A stretch of DNA of 42,347 nt, from assembly GCF_016879755.1 (NCBI RefSeq), contig NZ_WOFU01000019.1:1-42347 (forward strand), written 5' to 3'. This document shows, in pieces, positions 6,644 to 15,245 of this stretch (positions are counted from its first letter, which is position 1; each line of letters starts with the position of its first letter). The notes beneath the pieces are model-generated. The model was given only the letters and a program-made list of their open reading frames with translations, searched no databases and was not told the origin of the DNA. The position numbers and the translations under genes were made by a program. This DNA is from Bacillus sp. B15-48. GTDB lineage: Bacteria > Bacillota > Bacilli > Bacillales > Cytobacillaceae.

Positions 6644-9007
6644 CTAAACTTTCTTCACTTCAACTAGCGTATCGTTGAACGGAATAACTGGCCCATATCT
6701 TAACTTGTACTGACGCTCAAGCAATGTATCGTTCGTTACATTTTGAAGATTTCCTGCCTTCATATGCTTTGTCCACCAGCCTTCATATAATCGAACTTGT
6801 CCCGGTCGTAAATACTCAGTTAGCTTACATTTCGCTTTAAATGAACCTCGCTCATTATAGATTTCTACTAAATCACCTGTTTTCAGATTTCTAGCTTCTG
6901 CATCCTTTGGACTAATTTCTAAGCTAGGACCTGGATCAATTTGATTAATCCATTTCGAATTCGTAAATTGAGAATGGACGCGATATCGAGTGTGAGCTTG
7001 GCTATATTGCAAAGGATAGTTCTCTTTTAAAGGATTGTTCTCGTCTGCCTCAGAAGGCCCATCTGCATTCGGTAATGCTTGATTATCCTCAGCCATTTTT
7101 TCGTGGTAGATTTCTAGTTTTGTCGACGGTGTTAAATATTTTTGATCCATAAACCCACGATACGGCTCATTTGGAACTTTTAACCGCGTAATAAAATTGT
7201 TTTCTTTTAATGATTCAATTGTAATTCCTTCTAATCGAGGATCTCCCGAATTTAAACGATGTCTTTGTAAGTCTTCTGGAGTTTTAGGCAAATGATGATC
7301 TAAGCCAAACCTCGCTGCGATTTCCTTCTCAATTTGGAAATCTGACTTACTTTCGTGTAATGGTTCAATAATCTTTTGTGAAAGCAAGACGTGTGAGCGA
7401 TTTATTTGCATGTTGATAACGTCGTACTCACTTTCAAATGCTGTACTTGCCGGCAAGACAATATCGGAATAATTGACACTTGGGTTATGGAAAGGATCAA
7501 TCGTCACAACAAAGTCTAAGCTGTTGATCCATTCTTCTGTTTTACTTAAGTTCGCAAAATGCTGCTGCAACGTATTTCCTAAGTTAATCATCACACGTAC
7601 AGAGTTTTCTTTAATACGCATATCTTGAGTTGTCATCTCCAGCGGTGTTTGCGCAAATTCAGGCGGTAATTCCCAAGCATTGAGTGCTGCTGACCATGAT
7701 GTTCCATGATACAATGCATTTCCAACTGCTCCACCAACCCGGCCAAAGTTCCCTGTTAATGCACCGAGAATGGCTCCTGCGTGACCAGCAACGTCGGAGT
7801 TCGTCCATTTGTCGATTCCACCGAATCCCCAACCAAGAACAGCAGGTCCTGCCGTTGCATATCGTTTCGTTAACTCGTAGATGACATCTTCTTCAATTTC
7901 CGTTTGCTCAGACGCCCAGCTAAGGGTATATGGCTTTTGATTTTCCTTCAGAGCAGTAAAGACGGTTTTTACTTTCACTCCGTCGACTGTAAACTCTCCT
8001 TCAAGCTGAGGTTTTACACCTTCAGCATTGTAAGGCTGCAAGGAATTGCTATTTTCATCCCATACGTAAAACGGATTTTCTTCATTTCCTTCTTTCGATG
8101 GATCAACTCTTAACAATTGTTTGTTGTCTTCTCTAATTAAAAATGGTGCTGATGAATTTTCCGTTAAATATTCAGCGTTATACCAATTGTTATCGAGAAT
8201 AATCGAAATCATTCCTAGGAGAAGGTCACCATCTGTCCCTGGTTTAATGGAAATCCATTGATCAGATTTCGAAGCAGTTGTCGAATAGTTCGGATCAATT
8301 GTAATGATCTTCGCACCTGCATCCTTCGCCGCATAGAAAAATTTCGAATCTGTTAAGGTCGTTTCAAGAATATTACAACCTAGGAAAATGATTGTTTCCG
8401 AGTTGACCCAATCTGTCGTTTCATTTTGGACATATCCGTAAGCTTGACCACCAATACATTCCTCTAAGCCGTTTGCAAGACCAACGTCAATCCCAGCCTC
8501 ACATACATATTGTGCTCCAAGTAATGTTACTAATGGCTGATATGTGTATTCAATACCGGAGGAAGCACTAAATAAAACCGATTTTCCACCGTATTGTTTA
8601 ATTGAATTAGATAACTTTTCATGAATTTCGGTTAAGGCTTCATCCCATGAGATTGCAACAAATTTCCCTTCGCCTCGTTCACCTACCCGCTTTAAAGGGG
8701 TTTTCAGTCGATCAGGGCTGTAAATACGTTCAATTTCACTTAACCCTTTTAAACAAACCGTTGAAAAACGGGTATCTGTCCAGTTATTTGGAACAATTTT
8801 AACAAGCTTTCCGTCTCTGACTGTACATTTAAAAGCACATCGACCACCGCAGTTCGTCGTATGGTATGTGAACCTTTCCACTTCGTTGGGAGCATTTTCA
8901 GCCGCTGCAGACTGAAACCATGTTTTTGAACTGAGCATAGTAGGCAATCCGATCGTTGCTGTTCCCGCTAGCCCAGCTTTAATAAAACTTCTTCTTGAGA
9001 TATTCAT
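6644..9007 (-). CDS. Tat-exported DMSO reductase-family molybdopterin oxidoreductase, catalytic subunit
   Basis: 787 aa. It starts with a twin-arginine leader (SRRSFIKAGLAG, residues 4-15), then a hydrophobic stretch and a likely cleavage site after AAA near 36. The [4Fe-4S] motif is Cys53-x3-Cys57-x3-Cys61-x23-Cys85, followed by the bis-MGD domains; the C-terminal beta-barrel domain includes YSQAHTRYRVHSQF and LKTGDLVEIYNERG. With the ferredoxin, NrfD anchor and chaperone behind it, this is a complete respiratory reductase facing the outside. DMSO, TMAO, polysulfide, thiosulfate or another acceptor cannot be told apart. The stretch that should hold the molybdenum-ligating side chain (about 172-190, GIDVGLANGLEECIGGQ) does not resemble E. 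coli DmsA's Tyr-Ser-Ser. Confidence 0.9.
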   Translation of the reverse strand: MNISRRSFIKAGLAGTATIGLPTMLSSKTWFQSAAAENAPNEVERFTYHTTNCGGRCAFKCTVRDGKLVKIVPNNWTDTRFSTVCLKGLSEIERIYSPDRLKTPLKRVGERGEGKFVAISWDEALTEIHEKLSNSIKQYGGKSVLFSASSGIEYTYQPLVTLLGAQYVCEAGIDVGLANGLEECIGGQAYGYVQNETTDWVNSETIIFLGCNILETTLTDSKFFYAAKDAGAKIITIDPNYSTTASKSDQWISIKPGTDGDLLLGMISIILDNNWYNAEYLTENSSAPFLIREDNKQLLRVDPSKEGNEENPFYVWDENSNSLQPYNAEGVKPQLEGEFTVDGVKVKTVFTALKENQKPYTLSWASEQTEIEEDVIYELTKRYATAGPAVLGWGFGGIDKWTNSDVAGHAGAILGALTGNFGRVGGAVGNALYHGTSWSAALNAWELPPEFAQTPLEMTTQDMRIKENSVRVMINLGNTLQQHFANLSKTEEWINSLDFVVTIDPFHNPSVNYSDIVLPASTAFESEYDVINMQINRSHVLLSQKIIEPLHESKSDFQIEKEIAARFGLDHHLPKTPEDLQRHRLNSGDPRLEGITIESLKENNFITRLKVPNEPYRGFMDQKYLTPSTKLEIYHEKMAEDNQALPNADGPSEADENNPLKENYPLQYSQAHTRYRVHSQFTNSKWINQIDPGPSLEISPKDAEARNLKTGDLVEIYNERGSFKAKCKLTEYLRPGQVRLYEGWWTKHMKAGNLQNVTNDTLLERQYKLRYGPVIPFNDTLVEVKKV

Positions 9008-9058
9008 AAATGAATCCCTCCCATTTCAAATTTTCGTCCTAATGTTACAGAGGAATAA

Positions 9059-9076
9059 TTGTGAAGCATTGCACTA
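9059..9076. promoter_or_regulatory. Candidate Rex/Fnr operator upstream of the dms-like operon
   Basis: TTGTGAA-N4-TGCACTA. It matches the Bacillus Rex consensus (TTGTGAA-N4-TTCACAA) at 12 of 14 defined positions and the Fnr consensus (TGTGA-N6-TCACA) at 8 of 10. It lies just downstream of a minus-strand TATAAT (9084-9079), where a bound repressor would block the start site. It is 52 nt before the start codon. Rex itself is encoded at 35817-36467. Function is inferred. Confidence 0.45.
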
Positions 9077-9078
9077 TT

Positions 9079-9084
9079 ATTATA
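9079..9084 (-). promoter_or_regulatory. Candidate -10 box of the dms-like operon
   Basis: Minus-strand TATAAT about 72 nt upstream of the catalytic-subunit start. No good TTGACA-like -35 lies 16-18 bases before it, which would fit an activated promoter. A short dyad TTGTT-N5-AACAA at 9086-9100 sits just upstream. Confidence 0.35.
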
Positions 9085-9211
9085 GTTGTTAACCAAACAA
9101 TTGAGGAGTGTAGAAGCGTCCACATTTATGTATCCTCGACTGTATACTCATCACAATAATTTCTTCGTTTTTTCGAAAATATGGCGAACTTTTGAACGCG
9201 CCTAATAGCCA

Positions 9212-9249
9212 AAAAAACTAGCTTTGCAATAATGCAAAAGCTAGTTTTT
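9212..9249. terminator. Bidirectional terminator at the end of the PucR-type regulator gene
   Basis: Long near-perfect inverted repeat AAAAACTAGCTTT-GCA/TGC-AAAAGCTAGTTTTT (one bulge). It includes the stop codon (9241-9243) of the regulator gene. A-run and T-run flank it, so it can work on both strands. Confidence 0.8.
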
Positions 9250-10806
9250 CTCGTGATTTTTATGGAAAAAGGAATAAAACACTTTTAAGGCGACCATTAA
9301 ATTTAATAGCTCATCTAAGTTCTGTAAATCTACACCTGTAATTTCTTCAATCTTCTTTATTCGATTTCTTAGTGTGTTTGGATGGATAAACAATGCTTTC
9401 GATACGTCAGTGATAATCCCTTGATGTTGCAAATACATTTTTAATGTTTGCATATAATCTGTATCCTTTTTCTCATCGCTGTCAATAAGCTCGGCCAAAT
9501 ATTCATTGCAAAAATCATGTAGGATTTCTCGATGGACGTGAGTAAGCAAGTGAGGAACCCCAATATCGCTAATGTGAAATATTTGTTGATTTCCAAACCA
9601 CTTTTCTCCAAATTGCATCGCTATTTTCGCTTCTTGAAAGCTTTTGTTCAAAGAAATTGTGTCATTGTACCACTTACCAATTCCAATTTGAATCTTCCAG
9701 GTTGGAAAATATTCAGCAATCTTTGCTGCAACCCAATTAGCCACATTAAGAACGAAGCGTTTTTGTTCGGTTACTGCCCGCTCCTCGTCATCTTCAACAA
9801 AAATGACGAGCAGATCTTGAAACGGAAGAAAAATGAGGGGAGGATGGAGTTCTTGCTTTTTTGTTTCTAAAAGAAGAACCATTTCGTCCATCCAATCCAC
9901 ATCCAAATTCGCACTTTCGATTTTGTTTGTTTGAACGACAAGTAAATGATGAGCTTTTTCTAAATTCCATCCCCATGTTTTTCCTTGTTTAACGAGCACC
10001 TTCTTTGATTCAAACTTTCGATATAATAACTCATAAACAAAAAACTCTTTAAATCGCTCGTTCTGTTCACGAACTAATTCATCCGTTTGAAACACAACCG
10101 CAGTCAAAGCGATGAATTTATCGATAAACCTTTCTTGCCATTCCACTAAATGTGCCGATGTAACTACATATATTTTGACTTGTCCAGCAATATTCATCGT
10201 GTACTGCTTAAAGTTCTGTTCCTTAACAAGATTCACCTGATTGACTTGAAGTTCATGTTGAGCAGTAAGCCATTTTATTGCATTTTTCACTTGTGCTTCA
10301 TGACCAGTTTGCCAAAGAAGCTGTTTATTTTCATCTAAAAAAACCATAGGTGTTGCAAATGCAATCGATAGATTCGAAGCGATATGCATAAAACCCTTAT
10401 TCATGAATCCACTTAACTCAACGCTAAACTGGCTATACCAAGGAAGTAACATGGTTTCTTGTGAAAAAACGGATGAAAGGGCGGTATCCTCAATGTGAAT
10501 AATTGGAATTTGGAGTTCTTTATAAAGAGATAAGAGTTGATCATGAATAGAAAAATGACTCTTCTTGCAAATGATGATCGCAAGTAAATGAGGATCTTGT
10601 ATGAATCGGATGACCACATTTTTGTCATTTAGCTTCCGAATGTCTTCTTCCTTTTCCAAAAGCAACACGGTCTTTTTGCTGAGCCACTGATTAGAAATCG
10701 TCGTTACAACTTGTTCATAATCGATTTCTTCCTTTGGAAAAGGGGTTAAAAAATTTAATTGATGCACCGGAACACATAGCAATATTTCATTCAACGAGGT
10801 CTTCAT
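9241..10806 (-). CDS. PucR/CdaR-type transcriptional regulator
   Basis: 521 aa. The C-terminal region (about 450-512) has the PucR-type helix-turn-helix: KMYLQHQGIITDVSKALFIH, then PNTLRNRIKKIEEITG and a final NLMVALKVF helix. The N-terminal 130 residues look like the PucR sensory domain (VPVHQLNFLTPF, VVTTISNQWLS, IPIIHIEDT), and the middle is a GGDEF-related linker. Such proteins are usually pathway-specific activators responding to a metabolite. Start ATG at 10806 follows GGGGTGA, 19 nt after the ferredoxin gene, so both share an mRNA divergent from the oxidoreductase at 11513. It most likely controls this cluster and perhaps the operon at 3958-9007. Confidence 0.82.
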   Translation of the reverse strand: MKTSLNEILLCVPVHQLNFLTPFPKEEIDYEQVVTTISNQWLSKKTVLLLEKEEDIRKLNDKNVVIRFIQDPHLLAIIICKKSHFSIHDQLLSLYKELQIPIIHIEDTALSSVFSQETMLLPWYSQFSVELSGFMNKGFMHIASNLSIAFATPMVFLDENKQLLWQTGHEAQVKNAIKWLTAQHELQVNQVNLVKEQNFKQYTMNIAGQVKIYVVTSAHLVEWQERFIDKFIALTAVVFQTDELVREQNERFKEFFVYELLYRKFESKKVLVKQGKTWGWNLEKAHHLLVVQTNKIESANLDVDWMDEMVLLLETKKQELHPPLIFLPFQDLLVIFVEDDEERAVTEQKRFVLNVANWVAAKIAEYFPTWKIQIGIGKWYNDTISLNKSFQEAKIAMQFGEKWFGNQQIFHISDIGVPHLLTHVHREILHDFCNEYLAELIDSDEKKDTDYMQTLKMYLQHQGIITDVSKALFIHPNTLRNRIKKIEEITGVDLQNLDELLNLMVALKVFYSFFHKNHEKN

Positions 10807-10825
10807 TGGACAGGTATCACCCCTA

Positions 10826-11377
10826 TCATCCTTCTCTTGAAAAATATTGTTTCTTGTTTCTTTTTAATATTTGTGTTGAAGGAGTTGAATAATTAGTTAG
10901 AGGGATTTCATTATGTTTCATATTATTGGAACGAATTTCCTTCGTATCGACGGTCATCATTCCTAATGCACCAGTAATACAATTTTTCACACATACCGGC
11001 CGTAAATCATCATCAATTCGTTCAACACAGAAGTTGCATTTGTCTACTCTATTTGTTACAGGATTTAATTTCGGAGCGCTGAATGGACAAGCTTCCACAC
11101 ATTTCATACACCCTTTACACCTGCTTGGATCTAAAACAACGATGCCATCTCTTCGCTTTTGAAAATTGTTCTCCTGGCAAACGTATACGCATACTGGATC
11201 TAAACAATGGTTACAAGACATAGAAACATGCACAGGCGAACTTTCCCCGGTAACAACCGTCAATACTTGCCTGCGATGCTCACCTTGTAAATTATAGTAT
11301 TCATTACATGACATCTCACATGTTTTACATTGAATGCACATGTCTGGGTTAAAGGAAAAAACTAGATGGGAACTCAC
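10826..11377 (-). CDS. Four-cluster ferredoxin (DmsB/HycB-like) of the second molybdoenzyme cluster
   Basis: 183 aa with four cysteine groups: Cys14/17/20/24, Cys55/58/63/67, Cys87/90/93/97 and Cys114/117/129/133, the pattern of electron-transfer subunits of molybdopterin enzymes. The C-terminal 45 residues are polar and contain no motif. It has no signal peptide, so it should stay in the cytoplasm, matching the leaderless catalytic protein encoded divergently at 11513. No membrane anchor gene is adjacent, so its electron donor or acceptor is unknown. Start ATG at 11377; a purine-rich AAAAAAGGGGGG lies just upstream. Confidence 0.87.
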   Translation of the reverse strand: MSSHLVFSFNPDMCIQCKTCEMSCNEYYNLQGEHRRQVLTVVTGESSPVHVSMSCNHCLDPVCVYVCQENNFQKRRDGIVVLDPSRCKGCMKCVEACPFSAPKLNPVTNRVDKCNFCVERIDDDLRPVCVKNCITGALGMMTVDTKEIRSNNMKHNEIPLTNYSTPSTQILKRNKKQYFSREG

Positions 11378-11400
11378 TATAGATGACCCCCCTTTTTTAT

Positions 11401-11436
11401 TTATAGCGTATCAAGAAAACCACTTTTTCGCTATAA
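11401..11436. promoter_or_regulatory. Inverted repeat in the divergent promoter region, candidate operator
   Basis: TTATAGCG at 11401-11408 and CGCTATAA at 11429-11436 form an 8-bp dyad with a 20-bp spacer between two divergent genes. The right arm overlaps a plus-strand TATAAT (11432-11437) that could be the -10 of the oxidoreductase gene. The PucR-type protein encoded in the divergent transcript is the obvious candidate ligand; this is inference. Confidence 0.4.
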
Positions 11437-11512
11437 TTATATTAATAATTACATTTGTTATTTTTAACTAGGTACCCTTTTCAGTGATTTCCAATTCTTG
11501 GAGGTTATACAC

Positions 11513-13501
11513 ATGAATGTTGGAACGAACGGAAAATACAAGCATGTTTGTCCGCGAAATTGTGCCAGCTCCTGTACCCTCTTTTCTAGTATAGAAAATG
11601 ATACAATTCAACGGATTACAGGCGATATTACCCATCCTTATACAAATGGAAAACTATGTGCGAAAGGCTTTACTTATAAAGAGCTAAATGAACATCAGGA
11701 TCGCCTGAAATATCCTTATTATCAAAATGGAAAAGGCAGCGGAAAATTCACACAAATATCATGGCAAAAAGCATATGAAATGATCACGAATGAAATGTTA
11801 AAAATACAAACAAAGCACAGCTCGTTCCGTCCGTTGGCCTTTTATAAAGGCTCTGGAAATATTGGAATTCACCATTATGTGGCCGATGAGTTCTTTACAA
11901 ACATCGATGCGACAAAAGTGACCGGAATATCAACTATGTTAAATAATAGAAAGAATGGGCAATTCATTCAATCATTTGAGCCTTCAACCCTATTCCATTC
12001 CTCGATGATTATCATTTGGGGAGCAAATCCTGCGGCAACGAATATTCATCTCATCCCTTTTCTCATCAACGCGAAATTACAAGGGACAAAAATTGTCGTC
12101 ATCGACCCTATACGTACGAAAACAGCAAACCTCGCTGATTTATTTATTCAATTACGACCAAATTCAGATCAGGCGCTCGTACACCTACTTACGAAGTTGA
12201 CCATAGAAAAACAAGCATATGATCAAAAATTTGCTACACAACATAAAGAGTCTTTCGATGAATTATCCAATGCCGTGCAGCAATTACAAATGGACGATTT
12301 GCTTCCTCAATGCGATATTCCCGAAGAAGCACAATCTAAACTACTTGATTGGCTGCTAGAAGCGGGAGACATTTCATATATTTTAGGAAGTGGCTTAGAA
12401 AAGCATCATAATGGAATGGAAACCATTCAAGCAATCAGAACCTTCTCTGCCCTTCGAGGAGATCATCAAAATAATGGGACAGGGATTATGATGAAAAACT
12501 GGGACTTTCCATTATTTAATAACCAACTTCATGGAGTGGAAAAAGCCATACGTACAAATGATATCCCTATCCTTTTATCTTCCGAAGAAACAACCATTGA
12601 CATGCTTTGGATTACAGGTGGGAATCCCCTCATTCAAGAAGCACATCCAAAGGTATTTAAACAATGGATGGAAAACATTCCGTTCGTCGTAACGGTCGAC
12701 CATTTTATGACACCGACAGCATCCATGTCGGACCTTGTTCTTCCGACAACGACCTTTTTTGAAGAAATGGACATCGTCCTTAGTCCATGGCATGACGCCA
12801 TTGCCCTAAATGAAAAAGCGGTTTCGCCTTTTTACGAATGTAGAAGCGAATGGAGAATCATGACAGATTTAACAAAAAAACTTCAATCGTATTCCAAAGA
12901 GGTATGTTCCTTCCCGATTTATGCAAATGAGGAACAATATTTAAACGCTCAGTTTAACGAACAAGTAGAGGAACGGTATTCGATAAAAAACATTCAAGAT
13001 TTAAGAGAAAAAGATGGTCTCACCTCTTCCGCTGGGAAACGTTGGGCAAAGGGATGGAAAACCGGAGAAAAGGAGACCTTACCTTTTCATCTGCCATTCA
13101 TCGCTGGGGAACAGGAGAAGGAATCTCATGAGGATTGGAATCAAACGAACGAGTATCCTTTCTGGCTATTAACGCCTCATCACCCATTCAAGCTCAATTC
13201 TCAGTTCCATTATTTACAACTTTCCGATGTTGGTGAGGCAGCTTTAGAAGTTAACCCTACAATTGCTAAGGAATTAAACATTAAAAATGGCGAAATCATT
13301 ACTGTCTTTAATGAGCGAGCATCAATGGAGATAAAAGCAATATACAATGCTTTCCTCCCAAAAGATATTGTCATGTTTTATCAAGGGTGGTATCCAGATT
13401 CATCCGAGACAATCAACGACTTCATCCATGAATGGGAAGGGAATGAACCATTTCGTTCAATCCCTTTATATAATACATTTGTTGGTGTGAAAAAATTGTA
13501 A
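11513..13501 (+). CDS. Cytoplasmic molybdopterin oxidoreductase (DMSO reductase superfamily, YoaE-like)
   Basis: 662 aa from the ATG at 11513, preceded by GGAGG; an earlier TTG at 11498 overlaps the binding site and is rejected. The [4Fe-4S] ligands are Cys13, Cys17, Cys21 and Cys49 (VCPRNCASSC, GKLCAKGF). Superfamily marks include IIIWGANPAATN, KIVVIDPIRTKTANLADLFI, WITGGNPLIQ and the C-terminal VFNERASMEIKA. There is no twin-arginine leader, so it acts in the cytoplasm, presumably with the four-cluster ferredoxin encoded divergently. It resembles Bacillus subtilis YoaE in size and style (from memory). Substrate and direction of electron flow are not deducible. A terminator follows directly, so it is monocistronic. 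Confidence 0.85.
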   Translation: MNVGTNGKYKHVCPRNCASSCTLFSSIENDTIQRITGDITHPYTNGKLCAKGFTYKELNEHQDRLKYPYYQNGKGSGKFTQISWQKAYEMITNEMLKIQTKHSSFRPLAFYKGSGNIGIHHYVADEFFTNIDATKVTGISTMLNNRKNGQFIQSFEPSTLFHSSMIIIWGANPAATNIHLIPFLINAKLQGTKIVVIDPIRTKTANLADLFIQLRPNSDQALVHLLTKLTIEKQAYDQKFATQHKESFDELSNAVQQLQMDDLLPQCDIPEEAQSKLLDWLLEAGDISYILGSGLEKHHNGMETIQAIRTFSALRGDHQNNGTGIMMKNWDFPLFNNQLHGVEKAIRTNDIPILLSSEETTIDMLWITGGNPLIQEAHPKVFKQWMENIPFVVTVDHFMTPTASMSDLVLPTTTFFEEMDIVLSPWHDAIALNEKAVSPFYECRSEWRIMTDLTKKLQSYSKEVCSFPIYANEEQYLNAQFNEQVEERYSIKNIQDLREKDGLTSSAGKRWAKGWKTGEKETLPFHLPFIAGEQEKESHEDWNQTNEYPFWLLTPHHPFKLNSQFHYLQLSDVGEAALEVNPTIAKELNIKNGEIITVFNERASMEIKAIYNAFLPKDIVMFYQGWYPDSSETINDFIHEWEGNEPFRSIPLYNTFVGVKKL

Positions 13502-13507
13502 GCATAT

Positions 13508-13550
13508 GTACAGAGCTCTGCCTTGTTCTAGGCAGAGCTTTGTACTTTTT
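13508..13550 (+). terminator. Rho-independent terminator of the cytoplasmic molybdoenzyme gene
   Basis: Fifteen-base stem GTACAGAGCTCTGCC/GGCAGAGCTTTGTAC (one mismatch), eight-base loop and a T-run, beginning 7 nt after the stop. Confidence 0.85.
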
Positions 13551-13740
13551 ACTATACATATTCTTGCGTTTGAGCCCATTATGACTGAATGTTATTAATC
13601 AAACGATTGATTAAACCAATGAAGCAATTGGTCCTTAGTATAGGGGAATGGTTTATACAGCTAAGAGAAAATTTACATAAGATAAATACATGGAATAAAG
13701 CACAATTTTGGTTAATCGTAATTTCTGAAAGGAGGATACT

Positions 13741-15060
13741 ATGTTATTTAGGCTGCTGAGACACGACGATAGCATAAATTCAATAAAGATTCACCCGGCT
13801 ACGGCTATTAAGTGGCAAGTTCCGTCCGCTGGGATGATTGCTTATGGACGTAAATCTCTTCAATATCATCTCGTAGTGGACGAGAGTTTGAACGATTGGC
13901 AAATCTCTCTTCCTCATCATATTATTTCACATTTAGGAATTCCGCTATGTAATCCTTATGAATTAGCTATACAAAAAGATAAAATTAGATTCGGTCCATA
14001 TATTGGCTTTCTAATTGGAAGAAAGGTAGCCAATATTGAGAGAAAACTGCGTAAGTATATACGCCATTATGATCAGCTAGGAGGAACACTAGTCGCTTTT
14101 AACCGAAAGGGATTAAGAAAGGAAATGATCGATGGGTACATTTATAATCAGGAAAAGAAACGATGGGAGAGAAGTACTTTTTCGTATCCTTCCTCGATTT
14201 TTAGATTAAGCTCCTTACCTTGGAATCACCACCTTTATTCTTCCTATCGGAATAAGATTTGCAATCAAAGAGGATTTGATAAATGGCTTGTACACAAAAA
14301 CCTAAGTGAATTATCAACGATTAACACCTATTTGCCAGAAACAACCTTACTGAAAGACAGACATGAAATCGATGACTTTTTACAGCGCCATCGTACCCTT
14401 TATATAAAACCTGTCGGTGGATCTGGAGGCCGAAGAATCATTAAAATTTCACAAGAAAATAATTCTTATTATGTAAGGTGGAGGGAAGGAAAAAGAAGAG
14501 TGAAAAGCTCTTTGATGAATCAAAATGAACTAGATGCCTTTTTGCTGAAACAATTAAAAGCGAGAAAGTATATTCTCCAGCAAGGTGTTGAACTGATGTC
14601 GGATAAAAATCGGCTCATAGATTTCCGTTTAATTATTTCTAAAAATGAGAAAGGAATATGGCACGATTTTGGTCTTATTGGAAAGTATGGAGTTCCTGAC
14701 AGTATTGTAAGTAATATATCGTCAGGCGGTAAAGCGGAAATGGGAGAAATAACACTCAAAAAAGCTGGCAAAATGACGGATGAAGAGGTAAGCAATTTGA
14801 GGGAGAGAATCTCACATATTGCTTTTGAAATTGTAAAAGGAATGGAAAAAACTTTTAAAGTCTCCTATGGTGATTTCGCCCTTGATTTTGGGGTGGAAAG
14901 AAATGGGAAAATATGGCTTATAGAAGTTAATCCTCTTGGAGACCATACAATTGCTTTAGACGCTCAAAATCAAAAGCTTTTTGACGATATTATAAAAGCA
15001 AATTTAATGTACATGAAAAAGCTCGCCGGATTTGGAGAGATTCGAGTAACTAATGATTAA
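13741..15060 (+). CDS. YheC/YheD-family ATP-grasp protein (spore-associated family)
   Basis: 439 aa. The N-terminal part (about 1-190) has YheC/D features: IPLCNPYELAI, FGPYIGFLIGRK, then KEMIDGYIYNQEKKRWE and the SYPSSIF segment. The ATP-grasp domain follows: YIKPVGGSGGRRI near 221-233, DFRLII, and the metal-binding strand WLIEVNPLGDH near the end. The family is best known as 'endospore coat-associated' YheC/YheD of Bacillus. ATP-grasp folds ligate a carboxylate to an amine or thiol, but the reaction here is not known. Start ATG is preceded by GAAAGGAGG. The acyltransferase-like gene at 15246 follows on the same strand, and the pair may act together. A paralogue lies at 28440. Confidence 0.85.
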   Translation: MLFRLLRHDDSINSIKIHPATAIKWQVPSAGMIAYGRKSLQYHLVVDESLNDWQISLPHHIISHLGIPLCNPYELAIQKDKIRFGPYIGFLIGRKVANIERKLRKYIRHYDQLGGTLVAFNRKGLRKEMIDGYIYNQEKKRWERSTFSYPSSIFRLSSLPWNHHLYSSYRNKICNQRGFDKWLVHKNLSELSTINTYLPETTLLKDRHEIDDFLQRHRTLYIKPVGGSGGRRIIKISQENNSYYVRWREGKRRVKSSLMNQNELDAFLLKQLKARKYILQQGVELMSDKNRLIDFRLIISKNEKGIWHDFGLIGKYGVPDSIVSNISSGGKAEMGEITLKKAGKMTDEEVSNLRERISHIAFEIVKGMEKTFKVSYGDFALDFGVERNGKIWLIEVNPLGDHTIALDAQNQKLFDDIIKANLMYMKKLAGFGEIRVTND

Positions 15061-15245
15061 AGGTGAATGAGTTAAAAGCAGTTGTTTAGAGGTACCAATG
15101 TAGACAGCAGCTCCATCAAAGGCTCTAGCAACCTGAACATTATAATTTCCTTTATTTGGATGTATCGTTCGACAAAACAGGAATAAGAATTGGCACCAGC
15201 ATACTATAAAAAGTATGATGAGGTTAATAAAGAGGTGATATAGAA

